Source: Pelecanus crispus (lineage: Eukaryota > Chordata > Aves > Pelecaniformes > Pelecanidae). From it: a stretch of DNA of 64,000 nt. Made by a program: the position numbers and the translations under genes. The stretch covers positions 42,403,240-42,467,239 of the forward strand of contig NC_134646.1 in NCBI RefSeq assembly GCF_030463565.1. Reading direction: 5' to 3'. The notes beneath the pieces were generated by a model. The model saw only the letters and a list, made by a program, of their open reading frames with translations. It ran no database searches and had not been told where the DNA came from. The stretch's first letter is position 1. The number at the start of each line of letters is the position of its first letter. This document shows positions 1 through 20,437 of the stretch, in pieces.

Positions 1-3
1 TCC

Positions 4-12
4 TCACTCCAC
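4..12 (+). promoter_or_regulatory. MSMO1: SREBP-type sterol response element, paired with CCAAT
   Basis: TCACTCCAC fits the SRE consensus TCACNCCAC exactly. A CCAAT box follows at 21-25, close to the spacing at which NF-Y commonly assists SREBP on cholesterol-pathway promoters. MSMO1 is an established SREBP target in mammals. The match and spacing are seen in the sequence; binding in this species is inferred. Confidence 0.65.
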
Positions 13-94
13 CCCTTCAGCCAATCGCCGCGCCGCAGCCCCAGCTCCGTCCCGGCTCTCCGCACGCCTGACTCCCCCCGCCGCCGCCAGCCAG

Positions 95-132
95 CCAATG
101 GGCGCCGCGCCGGGTGTCGCTGCGCGGCCAAT
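95..132 (+). promoter_or_regulatory. MSMO1: Two CCAATGG boxes (NF-Y sites)
   Basis: CCAATGG occurs at 95-101 and again at 128-134, 33 bp apart (about three helical turns), in the same orientation as the gene. With the box at 21-25 this makes three CCAAT boxes upstream of the inferred start region. Confidence 0.6.
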
Positions 133-164
133 GGGAGGGCGCAGCCCGGGAGCCGGCGGTTGTT

Positions 165-234
165 ATTGCTGCGACGGGCGCTGCTGCTGCCGCTGCCGCT
201 TCCGCCGCGGCGTGAGGGGCCGCCGCGCGCGCAG
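165..234 (+). other. MSMO1: MSMO1 non-coding exon 1 (5' UTR), approximate start
   Basis: A strong donor, GCAG|GTGAGG, lies at 234/235 inside the CpG island and downstream of the CCAAT boxes. This suits a first non-coding exon, as in mammalian MSMO1, where the start codon is in exon 2. The 5' end is a guess, because nothing in the sequence fixes the transcription start. Confidence 0.5.
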
Positions 235-459
235 GTGAGGGGCGTGCGGGCCGGGGGAGGCCGAGGGCGGGCGCGGCCTGACCCGGCGCGGGGGTGCCCG
301 GCCGGCTGTGCGGCTCCTCCCGCGCCGCGCCGCGCCGCCACCCCGGGCCGGGTGCCTCCCGTGGGCGTTCGCCTCGTCGCCGTCGTCGCCCCACGGGTGG
401 GCGGCGTGTGCCGGCTGCCGGCCGGCGGCGTGAGCCAGGGTGTCTCCGCTTCCTCGCAG

Positions 460-540
460 GGGCTGGACGCGACAGACGAGCCTGATCCAGGCGCAGCCCG
501 GCCGCTGGTCCCTTGGCTAGCCGGCTGCTTTTTCGGGAGG
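460..540 (+). other. MSMO1: Possible alternative non-coding exon of MSMO1
   Basis: A good acceptor (CTTCCTCGCAG, ending at 459) and a strong donor (GTAAGT from 541) bracket an 81-bp GC-rich segment in the CpG island. It could be an optional second 5' UTR exon. It has no start codon in frame with MSMO1. Only transcript data can tell whether it is used. Confidence 0.3.
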
Positions 541-794
541 GTAAGTAGCCTTACAGCCCAGGAGCTCGGCTTGTGAGCTTCGTTGGCGTTTCCTGTGACG
601 TACGTACCATTAATTAAATGGTATTTGCTGGTAATAAGAAATGGCAGCATCTGGATGCTGTTGCTAAGGAAGAAAAATGGTAACTGATGTTGCTGGATAG
701 CGAGGTTGGTACAATTGTTTGTGTTGGGCCTAGCGTGAGTGTGTGAGCTGGGGACTAGCCAGCGTCCTCCGGCCTGTGAGTTGTGCACACGCTT

Positions 795-1258
795 TAGAGT
801 GGGAGATGGGCCTGTTAGAGGGGGCCCGGAGGAAGGCGATGGAAATCACCAGAGAGCACACCACCTGTGGAGAGAGTCTGAGAGACTTGGGGTGGTTTAG
901 CCTGGAGAAGAGAAAGCCCCAGGAACACCTTACTGGAGCCTTTCAGTATATAAAGGGGGGTTATAAGAAAGAGAGAGAAAGACTTTTTGCTGAGGCCTGT
1001 ATGAACAAGACAGTGGGCAACAGTTTTAAACTAAAAAAGGGTAGATTTAGATCAGACATAAGGACAACGTTTCCTACGATGAGGATGGTGAGACGCTGGA
1101 ACGTGTCGCCCAGAGAAGTTGTGGATGCCCCATCATTGGAAGTGTTCAAGGTCAGGCTGGATGGGGCTTTGAGCAACCTGGTCTAGGGGAAGGGGTCCCT
1201 GCCTGTGGTGGGGGGGTTGGACTAGATGACCTTTAGAGGTCCCTTCTAACCCAAACCA
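795..1258 (+). mobile_element. CR1 LINE, 3'-terminal fragment
   Basis: This 5'-truncated CR1 lies in the gene's direction within MSMO1 intron 1. The translated C-terminal end of ORF2 can be followed for about 120 codons, with typical CR1 wording such as LRDLGWFSLEKRK, FQYIKGGY and PREVVDAPSLEVFK. It ends in a CR1 tail (GACCTTTAGAGGTCCCTTC then TAACCCAAACC). The reading frame is still open here, but the element lacks all catalytic domains and is a dead copy. Confidence 0.88.
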
Positions 1259-1810
1259 ACAAGCAGCCTACTCTGTGGAAATGGCAGCACTTCTGGGCAC
1301 CTGCGGGAATGCTGCCTCTGTGCTTTTGGGAGCCGTGATGAAAACTCCCTGACTTATGGAAAGGTGGATTGCCTCAAGCCAGTTGCAGTCTCGAGGCAGT
1401 CTGCTGTGTTGATGTAGTTTGCATGGATTCTGGCTCACACCTATGAAAAGAATGAGGCTGGAAAATCAGGAAACCATAGTTAATTTAATTTCTAAATCTG
1501 GTTTGAACCTTTTGTGCTCTTTTAGTACAGAATACAATTATCCTGCAAAAGACTTGAAATAAAATTGGGTAATAATTAATATTTCTTTATCCTTTTGCTC
1601 CTTTGATCTAATCTCAAAACTTGAGAGCTGATTGCCTCTCAAATTGGGTTGCCTCTCAAACAAATCTTAAGCTTTGTTCTTTTACATTATTCTGTAGAAA
1701 GAGAATCTGTCTTTCCCTTCCCTGTTTTTACTTTAAAACCAGGTAAAAAAGGTAATGTTTGTTTTCTGAAGATTAACTGCTGTTTATTCAATTTTTCATG
1801 AAATTTGCAG
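1259..1810 (+). other. Rest of MSMO1 intron 1
   Basis: AT-rich intron sequence. Apart from the CR1 just upstream I see no coding or repeat signal. It ends in an acceptor (TTTGCAG at 1804-1810) in front of the exon carrying the start codon. Confidence 0.6.
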
Positions 1811-1865
1811 GTTACTTACAAACAACTGCAGAAGAACTGTAATTGTGATGCTTTATGTTTGAACA

Positions 1866-10526
<8,661 letters not shown>

Positions 10527-11290
10527 ATTTCCAGTGTAAAAATTCCGATGCTAATACTTGTAGAAAACTTTTGCTTTTCTGTAAAGCAAAATAGCGATCG
10601 GGTGTTAAGCATAAATCTTGTTCCTTGGCTACTAAGTGGTAGGGAAAACCAGCTAATTACACTGCAGTATCTTCCTAATGGGAATGCTTTCTATTTTATA
10701 CGTAAGTACTGCATATATTTTAACTACAGATTTAAAGATGATGCAAAAAACTGAGATGACTTGTGTCTATCCATTTTTTTGGGGAGGGGAATTCAATTTT
10801 ATCTTTAATGTTGCCCACTTTGGAACCAGGTAGAATTATATATGTACACTGAAATTTGACTTAGTTTTTTTTTAAATGTATATTCTTAAATTTGTAATAC
10901 CAAATTGCAGAACATATTAACTGGTATCAGCACTGTATTATTTAAATACTGGATCAAAGTTGCTTAAAACCAAAATGTGTTAATAGGAAGCTTGGACAGG
11001 CCATTTGTACACTGGATAATGTGAACTGTTAATAACAGAATATGTGGCTAAACGTGAGTTAGCAGAGACATTCCTGATTTAGATTTATTATGTTATTTTA
11101 GATTACAGGTAAAAAGAATAGAAGCTTTTATTTGAAGAAACTGGTTTTTGCTGCTCTTCTCAAGTTGGTCTGTCAGTGTACTTAGCATTTACATTACATT
11201 CTTCTCTGTATGTTGTAATTTGCTGAACTGACTTGTTGCTATATTTGCACTTGTGACTGATGAAATAAATGTGGTTTGGTTTGATGTGTG
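10527..11290 (+). other. MSMO1: MSMO1 3' UTR
   Basis: AT-rich sequence from the stop codon to just past the AATAAA at 11264-11269. Short ORFs inside it are chance. The cleavage point is estimated. Confidence 0.7.
11264..11269 (+). terminator. MSMO1: MSMO1 polyadenylation signal AATAAA
   Basis: Canonical hexamer about 740 bp after the stop codon, followed within 30 bp by a GT-rich stretch (GTGGTTTGGTTTGATGTGTG) typical of the downstream element. Confidence 0.75.
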
Positions 11291-11299
11291 TATTACACC

Positions 11300-13950
11300 T
11301 TTCATATGTTTTTTTAATACAAAGTTGTGATAAAAACACATAGGATATAGCATCTTAACTCTGTTCATCTCTTTAATGAAGAAGCATTATTCCTGTTAGT
11401 ATGGTCTACAGCAGTTCCATCTGTAAACTGCTTATGGAGATAACACTAAGAAATGGAGAACATCTTATAAATTCTGCTGGTTTGTGTTTTGAAGGACTTG
11501 GATACATAGCTACTCACTGTAGCGGCAACTTTTGGGCCAAGCGCATTCTCAAGTTAAAGCTACAGCTTTCACAAACTAGAATCTCAGAATTTACTACTTG
11601 GGTTGTACTAGTAATAGAAGCAATAGTCTAATATTGTTGAATCTACTCTAAATACTTGTCTGTGGCACAAGGAATAACAATGGAAGTATTTAAGAAGGGC
11701 TTAAACGCTTATAAAGATCTTGCACTTTGTATTTTAATGTCAGCTGCTCTTCAGACTTCACATACCACTTCATCTACCCTTTAAGTCCTTTAGAGATGCT
11801 TACAGTGTTTTCTTACTCAAGACCACCTGAATTTTCATGCTGCTTCACATGCAGTCTGGTGTAATACTTGAACCAGGCACTCCTGTGAAAGTGCAGGTGG
11901 GATCAGGCTTCTGACAAAAACCCAAGGTGTTAATGATATTCAGAGTGATTAAAATATTACTTGGGATGTGAGAGTGGTTCAGATTCCTCTTCTGCATGTG
12001 TCTTGTAGAAGCTTTTACTTCTCTATCTGTACCGCCATTGAAATTTGATGTTCTTCCCCTTCCCTCTAAAAGGAAGTAAAAATACTTGACTCTGGCAGGC
12101 GAATGGAAGCTGAAATCCCTGTATCGTTCAGTTTTTAGCAGGGACTGGTACTTAAGACTTCCTGAATCCATATGTACTGCCGGCCTGAACTCTCCATGGT
12201 GGAAGCGACCTCTTTAATCAGATTTCAAAGATGGCCATTATCCTCTTTGCTTTCTCAGCTCCCACTGTCATCCTGCAGCTGCAGCTATACTTAGCTTTAT
12301 TTTACTGAACGCCTAGCCTAAAATACAAGGAGCTTTCAGTTCTTCAGATTTTCCCTGTGTACGTGATTTTGTTCACTGGTTGTCAGCCCGCTGGCTGGTG
12401 CCTGTACACACACTGTCGCAAAATTGTGTACAACTGTGGGCCAATTGCTTAATACTCCAGTAAAGGTATTTGTAAAAGCTTGGTGTCTCCTCAGCTATTG
12501 GAGAGCTCAGTCAGAGCGCTAAAAGTTTGATTGGACGACTTACAAATTTACAATGCATATTCCATTCTTCGAGAGGTTTTGAAAATAAGGAATGTAATTT
12601 TAGCACATTACTTATGCCATCTTTTTTGGTACAGTGTGCATAGGGGTTTTGTTCTTTTTTCATTACGTGAATCCATGTTTTTCTGACACCCATTGCTATT
12701 TCAGTTTTTTGGGTTATTTTACGTACATCCTTGGAGTAGAATGTTATTACATCATTGCTTTTGATCCTCTTTCTTTAACAAATCCCTAGAGAATTATGCA
12801 AGCTGTGCTTCATAAATCTATTTTTTGCTGAACAAATGTGTCCACTGGACCTCTCTCAACACAGAAACTTGCATTTGAAAACCACAGGCTTGTTTCGCTG
12901 CAGGACTCGGACAGACCTGCATTCTACCACCACCCCAGCCCCTTTTCAAATGCAGAACCTTGTATTTATTACTGAACATGATGCTGGCTAGTCAATGGCC
13001 TCCTTGCTATGTATCTTTTATGCGTATTAATAGCTATGTTAGGCAGTTACATTTCTGAGGTTTTAGGCCTTTATTTAATAAGACGTCAGTGATTTTTTTT
13101 TTCCCCGATATTTGGTGAGAGAGACTATAGAGTATGTGTAGTTCCAAAAACTAAGAGGTTTTTGTGCAATAGAAAAAAAATTAGAGCAACATACGGGTGA
13201 CAGTTTTTGGCTCTTGACAAGGCGGAACAAAACCTTACACAATCTGTTGTCCTTTATCCTCTTTAGCAAGGAGACAGATTTAACTCTTAAAAGTGGGTAT
13301 GACAGGACAATAAGTGGGTGGGTGGGGGCAACGTTTTTCACAACTTAATCTTTTCCTGATTAAGTAAGGTTCCTCTGTGGGAGATAACAGCTTGTACCAT
13401 TCCTTAGGATATGACAATAATCAAGTCCTATGAAAAGCGATAAATTAATTTCTTGGGTTTTGTGTCAAAAAACATGGAAACTTGTAAAGTACAATAAATT
13501 GTTAAGATTAGGATTGCAAAATAATCAACTGCTTTTGGCTGCTAATGTGAAATACTAAATGAGGAGGTTTATATTACACTACAGCACAGCTTGCCAGAAA
13601 ATATTAATAATGATTGATATTATGATGATATTTGTAGATTGTATGACTTCATTTATTTTCCTCACTGAGTTTATAATAAATAACTGCTGAATGTTTTAAG
13701 ATAGTTTTAAAGAAAAGTGTGATATGTTTCTAGATTTTTAATATTCATTTTTATTGAAAAAATGATATTATTGAAACCTACATTGTGGCTACAGATAGTT
13801 ATTGCTCACTACAGTGTCTGGTTCATTATCTCCATCCTGTTACCTCTGCCTGTGTCAGCTGCCGCCTTCTGGTAAATCTGAGCCATTGAAACCTGTAACT
13901 GGCGGGTCCAGGGAGAAGGCAACTTCTTACCAGTGGTTCCTGCTATAATT
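11300..13950. other. Intergenic region downstream of MSMO1
   Basis: I recognise no gene, RNA or repeat here. Short ORFs (for example 11401-11631 +, 11845-12171 -) have no similarity I can name and no splice or promoter context. Confidence 0.5.
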
Positions 13951-13959
13951 TTCTGTCAG

Positions 13960-14645
13960 TGAAGGTAATAAACACAGCAGTCAAGTCGCTTTTCAATTGT
14001 ATTTTTCACCAGCTAACTGGATGATATCATGTCCTCCGCAGTAAGGCATTTCCTCTATTTCTCAAATCACTTCTGTGGCTTGTCTCTGAATTTTCAATGT
14101 CTTGTTTCAGCTGTAGATATCAGACGTGCGTGTCCATATCATTCTCTCTAGTACCACCTTGGTGGTATAATCACATCCTTCCTCTTAACCATTGTCCTTC
14201 TCTCTAAGCATTCAAAGATAAAATCAGCCGTTCTGCAGCATTGCACTGGAAAATATAGTCAAGTACCCATCTATTGTGTTCTCTAGATGCTTCTGGCAAT
14301 ACTGCTTGCCAGACTGTTAGAAGTGTGTTTTATATTTCTTGCTGTTAAGTGTAATTTGCAATTTGCTGCTCTGAAATATATAAATGTGCTCGATTTACCA
14401 AGTAATCTAAATCACATTCCAGAGCTGCTGTATCCTTATTATTCACCATTCTTTGTCATCCACAAATTTTTATCAGTTTTGATACACATTTACGTAATCA
14501 CTGAATAAATTAGCCCCCAGACTTGAAACACCAGTCCCTGTGGAAGCCCAGAAGGCTCCTGTTAGATGATGACTCACCACTTTTAAAAAACCCTGTCATC
14601 CAGTTACGCAGACTGTCTAAATGATCCTGCGTGGTAGTTTCTCTG
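13960..14645 (-). mobile_element. Decayed L3/CR1-like LINE fragment
   Basis: Read in parallel with the younger minus-strand CR1 at 15.0-16.7 kb, this stretch follows the same order of phrases with many changes. One part (about 14445-14520) resembles the CR1 segment about cell-free 'FAD' coding and its downstream block, and 'CCAGTCCCTGTGGAAGCC' at about 14530 parallels the CR1 motif at about 15980. No frame is left. The assignment rests on by-eye similarity and could be another CR1-clade LINE. Confidence 0.5.
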
Positions 14646-15030
14646 TATGAGTGTTTGGCGGTATAGCCACGCCATCTCTCAGGAGCAGCATTGCCGTTCC
14701 GTGTCCAGGAGCTAGTATCACCCCAGGAGCAGTGATTACTCCGGCGGTCTGAAACGAGGGGCAGAAATAAGCCACTGCCATTTGTGTAGGTATGCAGTGG
14801 GTAAGTGCGAATGTCAGGTACATTTTCTATTAAATTGAAGTTGCAGTCTATAAAGAGGCTCCATGCAGAGTGGTTACATGTACAGGATGTTCACCACCCC
14901 AACAAGAGCACGGTAAGCTCGTAAATACCTGAGAGGGTTGAATTTCAGTAACCTGGGTCACTCATCTAACAGGTGGAGACAATAAACGATTCAGTCTTGC
15001 AATACGTAACTGGAAGGTGGTTTTATTTCA

Positions 15031-16665
15031 TAGAACCATAGAATGCTGTGGGCTGGAAGGGACCCTTAGAGCTCATCTAGCCCAACCCCCCCTGCCGTGA
15101 GCAGGGACAGCTTTAACTGGATCAGGTTGCTCAGAGCCCCAGCCAACCTGACCTTGAATGTTGCCAGGGATGGGGCCTCCACTGCCTCTCTGGGCAACCT
15201 GTGCCAGTGCTTCACCACCCTCATTGGAAAAAATTTCTTTCTTATGTCTAGTCTAAATCTATTCTTCTTTAGTTTAAATCCATTATTCCCTGTCCTGTCA
15301 CAACAGGCCTTGCTAAAAAGATTGTCCCCATCCTTCCTGTAGGCCCCCTTTAAGTACTGAAAGGCCGCAATAAGGTCTCCCTGCAGCCTTCTCTTCTCCA
15401 GGATGAACAACCCCAACTCTCTCAGCCTGTCCTCGTAGGAGAGGTGCTCCAGCCCTCGGATCATTTTGGTGGCCCTCCTCTGGACCCGCTCCAACAGGTC
15501 CATGTCCTTCTTGTGCTGAGGGCCCCAGAGCTGGACGCAGCGCTCCAGGTGAGGTCTCACCAGAGCAGAGTAGAGGGGCAGAATCACCTCCCTCGACCTG
15601 CTGGCCACGCTTCTTGTGATGCAGCCCAGGATACGGTTGGCTTTCTGGGCTGCAAGCGCACATTGTTGGCTCATGTCCAGCTTTTCACCCACCAGCACCC
15701 CCAAGTCCTTCTCCGCAGGGCTGCTCTCAATCCCTTCATCCCCCAGCCTGTATTGATATCGGGGGTTGCCCCGTCCCAGGTGCAGGACCTTGCACTTGGC
15801 CTTCAACCTCATGAGGTTCACAGAGAGAGGTGGGCCTCTCCAGCTTGTCCAGGTCCCTCTGGATGACATCTCATCCTTCTGGCGTGTCAGCTGCACCACT
15901 CAGCTTGGTGTTGTCTGCAAACTTGCTGAGGGTGCACTCGATCCCACTGTCTATGTCATTGATGAAGATGTTAAATAGCACCAGTCCCAGTACGGACCCC
16001 TGAGGGACTCCACTTGTCACCGGTCTCCATGTGGACATTGAGCCATTGACCACGACCCTCTGGGATGTGACCATCCAGCCAATTCCTTATCCACCAAACA
16101 GTCCACCCATCAAACCACTATCTCCCCAATTTAAAGAGAAGGATGTTGTGGGGGACCGTGTCAAAGGCTTTACAGAAATCCAAGTAGATGACATCCATTG
16201 CTTTTCCCTTGTCCACTGATGCAGTCACTCCTTCATAGAAAGCCACTAGGTTGGTCAGGCAGGACTTGCCCTTGGTGAATCCGTGCTGGCTGTCTCGAAT
16301 CACCTCCCTGTCTTCCATGTGCTTGAGCATAGCTTCTAGGAGGATCTGCTCCATGATCTTCCCAGGCACAGAGGTGAGGCTGACAGGTCGGTAGTTCCCA
16401 GGGTCCTCCTTTCTTCTCTTTTTAAAAATGGGCACAACATTCCCCTTCTTCCAGTCAGCAGGGACTTCACCTGACTGCCGTGACTTTTCAAATGTCATGG
16501 AGAGTGGCTTGGTAACTACATCAGCCAGTTCCTTCAGGACTCTGGGGTGCATCTCATCAGGTCCCATAGACTTGTGTACATTGAGGTTCTTTAGGTGGTC
16601 TCGAACCTGATCTTCCCTTACAGTGGGAGGAGCTTTACCCCCCTTTTCCTTTCCCTCTCTGTAAC
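15031..16665 (-). mobile_element. CR1 LINE, long 5'-truncated copy
   Basis: ORF2 can be followed on the minus strand in three open pieces (16567-16118, 16074-15871, 15899-15066). Blocks seen are [50 protein letters not shown] and a long C-terminal part. The catalytic FADD is FADN here (15905-15922 region), and frameshifts separate the pieces, so it is dead. The 3' end at about 15031 has ATTCTATG-type repeats. It appears fairly young, since the last piece is open for 277 codons. Confidence 0.93.
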
Positions 16666-16689
16666 CTCCTGCATAACTGCAAAAAAATT

Positions 16690-19400
16690 TATTCTTTATT
16701 TATTTATATTTCCTTTGACCTGCTTTATGTCAAGCCTGTTCTCAAGGTACTGGGAAAGCCGTGACTCTTCATATCTCAACCCTGTTTTGCAAGCATCCAA
16801 GAAATAGAAGACATTTTGGAGGTTGGTAATAGAAGCCTCTGTCTTGAAGACAAATCGTCAAGTGACCAGAGCTGCTAGGTATAGTATGTGTATATAGTCA
16901 GCATTCAGGTAAGTTTTGTAAAAGCTTCTTACATCTCACAAGTTATCTCTACCTGCTTGTCTGGTAATTTGTCAATGCTGAGATCAGCTGTTCTCTTTTT
17001 AAAACTGATTGGAACTATTCTATTCCTATCATTAATTTCTTAATTGAAACCCTTACCAGCTTTTCTGTGGTGTGACCTGGTCTTTTAGGACATACATGGT
17101 TTATAGCTGTTCTTTCTGAATAGTTGTGCCGTGTTAATGCCCTAATTAGTCTTCCAGAATTTTTCCAAGGCTTGAAAATGCAATATAACTGAATGTCAGC
17201 AGGCCAAAGGTAGCCCTCCTCAGAGGGGGGCTTGAAGATCAACTAGTGATTTGGTCTTGCTGATCTGAACACGCTTCTTCCTTATGTTCAGCATCCTACT
17301 TGCTTATTTGTATGTTAGAAAACACCGTCTTCGTCATGCAGTATAGTGCACCCTCTCACTTCTTACCAAATACAAACCAGAGAAGTTTACTGAGTATTTC
17401 CATGGTGTCGTTAACAGTACTTTGTTATTAATAATGCTAGTACCTGATCTCCTTCATAGAGTGTTTTTAGGATTTCTGTTGTTCCTAATGTACTTCTATT
17501 GTTTCTAATGGACATAGCTTTAGGGTTCTTATTTTGGGTTATAAAAGAAAATAGTTGCTTCAGCCTGCTTGTCTTGCCACACAAATGAAAAAAGTGCAGA
17601 GTTACTCAAGTCTTGTAAGCAGAACTCTGTGAGTGTGAGGGGTTTTTTTGGGGTTTTGGGTGTTTTTTTTAAGATTTATTTATATACTTGCTGGTGAGTC
17701 ATGAATTGCTGAAAAAGATTCAGGCAAGTCAAAAGTATTTGAAAATTTGAATCACATTCAGCAAATTGTTTTGGCCAAAAGAATATAATGATATGTAAAT
17801 ACATATAAGTATTATATATATGTTTGTATATGTGTATTTGTCTATAAATATGTATTTTTGTAAATGTTAATAAGTTTTCTTCACTATTACCAAATTATTT
17901 AGGCAGCATCTGTTAGCGAAATATAATCTACTATTTGGTGTCATATACAGAGGTAAGAGAGAGGTAAACCAGATTTGAAATCTGCTGATGAGGACATTTT
18001 CTGTACAGGGGGCACTTGAGCTGTATTCCCTGCTCTAATTAGTATTATTAGCTTACCAAGGCCGTACCCAGAAGCCTGGTTATGCATATAGCCTGGGAAT
18101 GCCCTTGGGGTTAGAGTATTCCTCTGAGACTAAGGCAAGTGCAAAACCTTTTTCCATATTACAAGGAAATTTGGCTTTTGCCTGTGATGATAGTCATCAT
18201 CTCTGAACTATGGAAAATAGGAGGAGGGATTGGATGCAAAGGAAGTCATCAATTTATTCCTCCTGCTCAGCTCTGCGAATGTTCCTAAGCTCCCTGAGAA
18301 TCTAATTGTTGTTTCTTAATCCCTTATGAAAAAGAAATTAGTATGTGTGAACTCAAAATGAAATATTTGATAGTCTATAAAATGCCCTGTTTTACACAAG
18401 ATGTGTATGTCCATGTGTTTTTATAAGTACTCATTCTCTTAATTTTTTTAGGAGTAGGAGGTTAATAAGTATGGAAATTAATGGAAATCCATTCAGACCT
18501 AGTTGTGAGACTGATTTTGTGTAGTGGAATAATAATTCACTGTTTGAATAGATGAAAAGAAATATATGATTTCTGAGCCTACTTGTATCTTCTAGTGACA
18601 CTGTATTTTGGGGAAATAAATTTGAAGGGAAGCCAATGAGTGTTGTTACACTGCACAAAGGGTTTTTTTGAATGATCAGGAAGTTCTCCCAGAAAATGAT
18701 ACTGTAAGTCTAAAATCACAGCATCAGCAGATTTCTTTACTTTGTGTATAAGGCACAAGGGAAAGTGATGAAGAAAACAAGGAATATTTAGCCTGTGATT
18801 AAGGTAGCCAACAAAAGTGATAAAGGATGTGAATCTTGAATTCTAGGTCAGCTACCTTTACTTGTAGTTCATTTTGGAGCTCTGAGAGCATTGCACATAT
18901 TGCACATAATTCTACAGTGGTGTGAAGTCATAAACAAATTCATAATACAATTCATGCTGTTAGGGAGAAGTCAGGGGGATGGCACTTCTGTGATCCTAAA
19001 TCCGAACAGTGATCTTGGTAAGAGAAAACAAGGTATCAGGGAGTCTCTGTACATCCAAGCCTTGCAAAATGCTTAGAGCCAATGTGCACTTGCATTGTCA
19101 TAGCCCCAGAGCTAATGTGACCTGATATGATAGGCATCTCCCAAAGTTTTCTAGCAGTAAGAACGGAGAGTTGAAGGCTCCAAGAAGTGCCCTGAAGGTG
19201 CCTTTGCACATGGTTGTGTTCTTGTAACCCTGGAATTAAACTGGGCAGAGAAGCTTCTGAGCCCAGTTGGCTTTGAAAGATGGTGAGCTGACCTTTGGTT
19301 CTTGCTATGAACAAACACATCAAATAATCCCGGACTGACAGTCAGGACACTGAAAGATAACAAGTATAGGTGGATATAGACAAAAAGATATATAAGTATT
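16690..19400. other. Intergenic region with AT-rich simple sequence
   Basis: Mostly featureless. T/G runs lie at about 17640-17670 and TA-rich simple sequence at about 17795-17860. No gene or clear transposon is recognised. Confidence 0.5.
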
Positions 19401-19409
19401 TATATATAG

Positions 19410-19622
19410 TAGTTGCATTTTAGATCTTAGAGATCCTTTCCAGCCTTAATGATTCCTAGTTTTTACTTTCATTAAAAAATAATCCAGCCACCAAGCCAGG
19501 AAACATGAAATTACTTCTCTACTCTTAATTGGTTTAGTGGTGGACGTGGTAGTGTAGGTTAATGGTTGGCCTGGATGATCTTAAGGGTCTTTTCCAACCT
19601 AAACGATGCTATGATTCTGTGA
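19410..19622 (+). mobile_element. CR1 3' end with doubled tail, short copy
   Basis: It begins within a CR1 tail (GATCTTAGAGATCCTTTCC), continues through the same spacer seen at 6.8 and 20.6 kb (AATCCAGCCACCAAGCCAGG at 19481-19500), then a second tail ending in ATGATTCTGTG. It has no coding part. Confidence 0.8.
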
Positions 19623-20437
19623 TTTTCAGGTCTGAGTTTCAGATGTTGGATGAGTTTCTGAGCTGGTATATCACCAAGAGTCAATGAAGGTGTTCTCCTA
19701 GAAGACATTATCTCCATTATCTTCTTGGTTGGAACTAGACAACCCATAATTTAGGAAAATACCCGTAGGATGACAAAGGATTATTAACAAATCTTCCTGG
19801 AAGTTGATTCAGCATAAATTGATGATGGAAGGCGATGTTACACAGGCTGACACTTTCAGCTTAGCAGGTCAGGCTAAAACATGTATTAAATTACTGGGGA
19901 CAAGAGTCTATTTGTAGAAGGATGAAATGGATGCGTGATTTTCAAACTTTTCAAAAAATTTTGAACCTCTCACAATTTTCCAGTGAGGCTTTGTGTCCTT
20001 TAAAAATAATTTTAAAAAGCTGATATGGAAGTTGCATTTAGCCATTTGCTTTTATCAGTTGTCCTTTACAGGCTGTTTCGATGCAGTCTAAACACCTATG
20101 CCTATAAAAACAGGTTGAGAAAACAGATGGCTTCAGAAGCCCTGTAGTATCTGCGGTCTAGACGAGACTGTGATTTATTAGTATGTTGCGAGAGGTTCCT
20201 CACAAGAGCATCCCCACTGAACATAATGGGGTGTGCTCTCTAAGTAAGTATTCTCAGTAACAGAAAGTCTTGCTTTATCCTTTGCTTTCTGTGGTGCAGC
20301 AAAGCTACCTTAGAGATGATGAGCAAACTACCTTAGAGATGATTGTTTATAGTTTTCCCTGGGAGGCCAATCAAATACATTTGTGTTGTTCTGCAATAGT
20401 ACTAGCTGAACCTTTCATGGAGCACTCTTGTCTGTCC

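Larger units (their letters stand above)
1..560 (+). promoter_or_regulatory. MSMO1: MSMO1 CpG-island promoter and 5' leader region
   Basis: The first 560 bases are very GC- and CpG-rich, in sharp contrast to the AT-rich sequence that follows. The region has three CCAAT boxes (21-25, 95-99, 128-132) and an SREBP-type site (4-12), and no obvious TATA box, as expected of a housekeeping or sterol-regulated CpG-island promoter. The left edge of the window cuts it, so further upstream elements are not visible. The start site is not marked in the sequence; I infer that it lies after the last CCAAT box, around 150-200. Confidence 0.8.

Noticed and set aside
17-576. Long open frames on both strands in the first 600 bases
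   Set aside because: They are Pro/Arg/Ala-rich translations of CpG-island DNA without similarity, and stops are rare in such composition.
15066-15899. 277-codon minus-strand ORF as a gene
   Set aside because: It is the C-terminal part of CR1 ORF2, joined to the rest of a dead element with a changed FADD motif.
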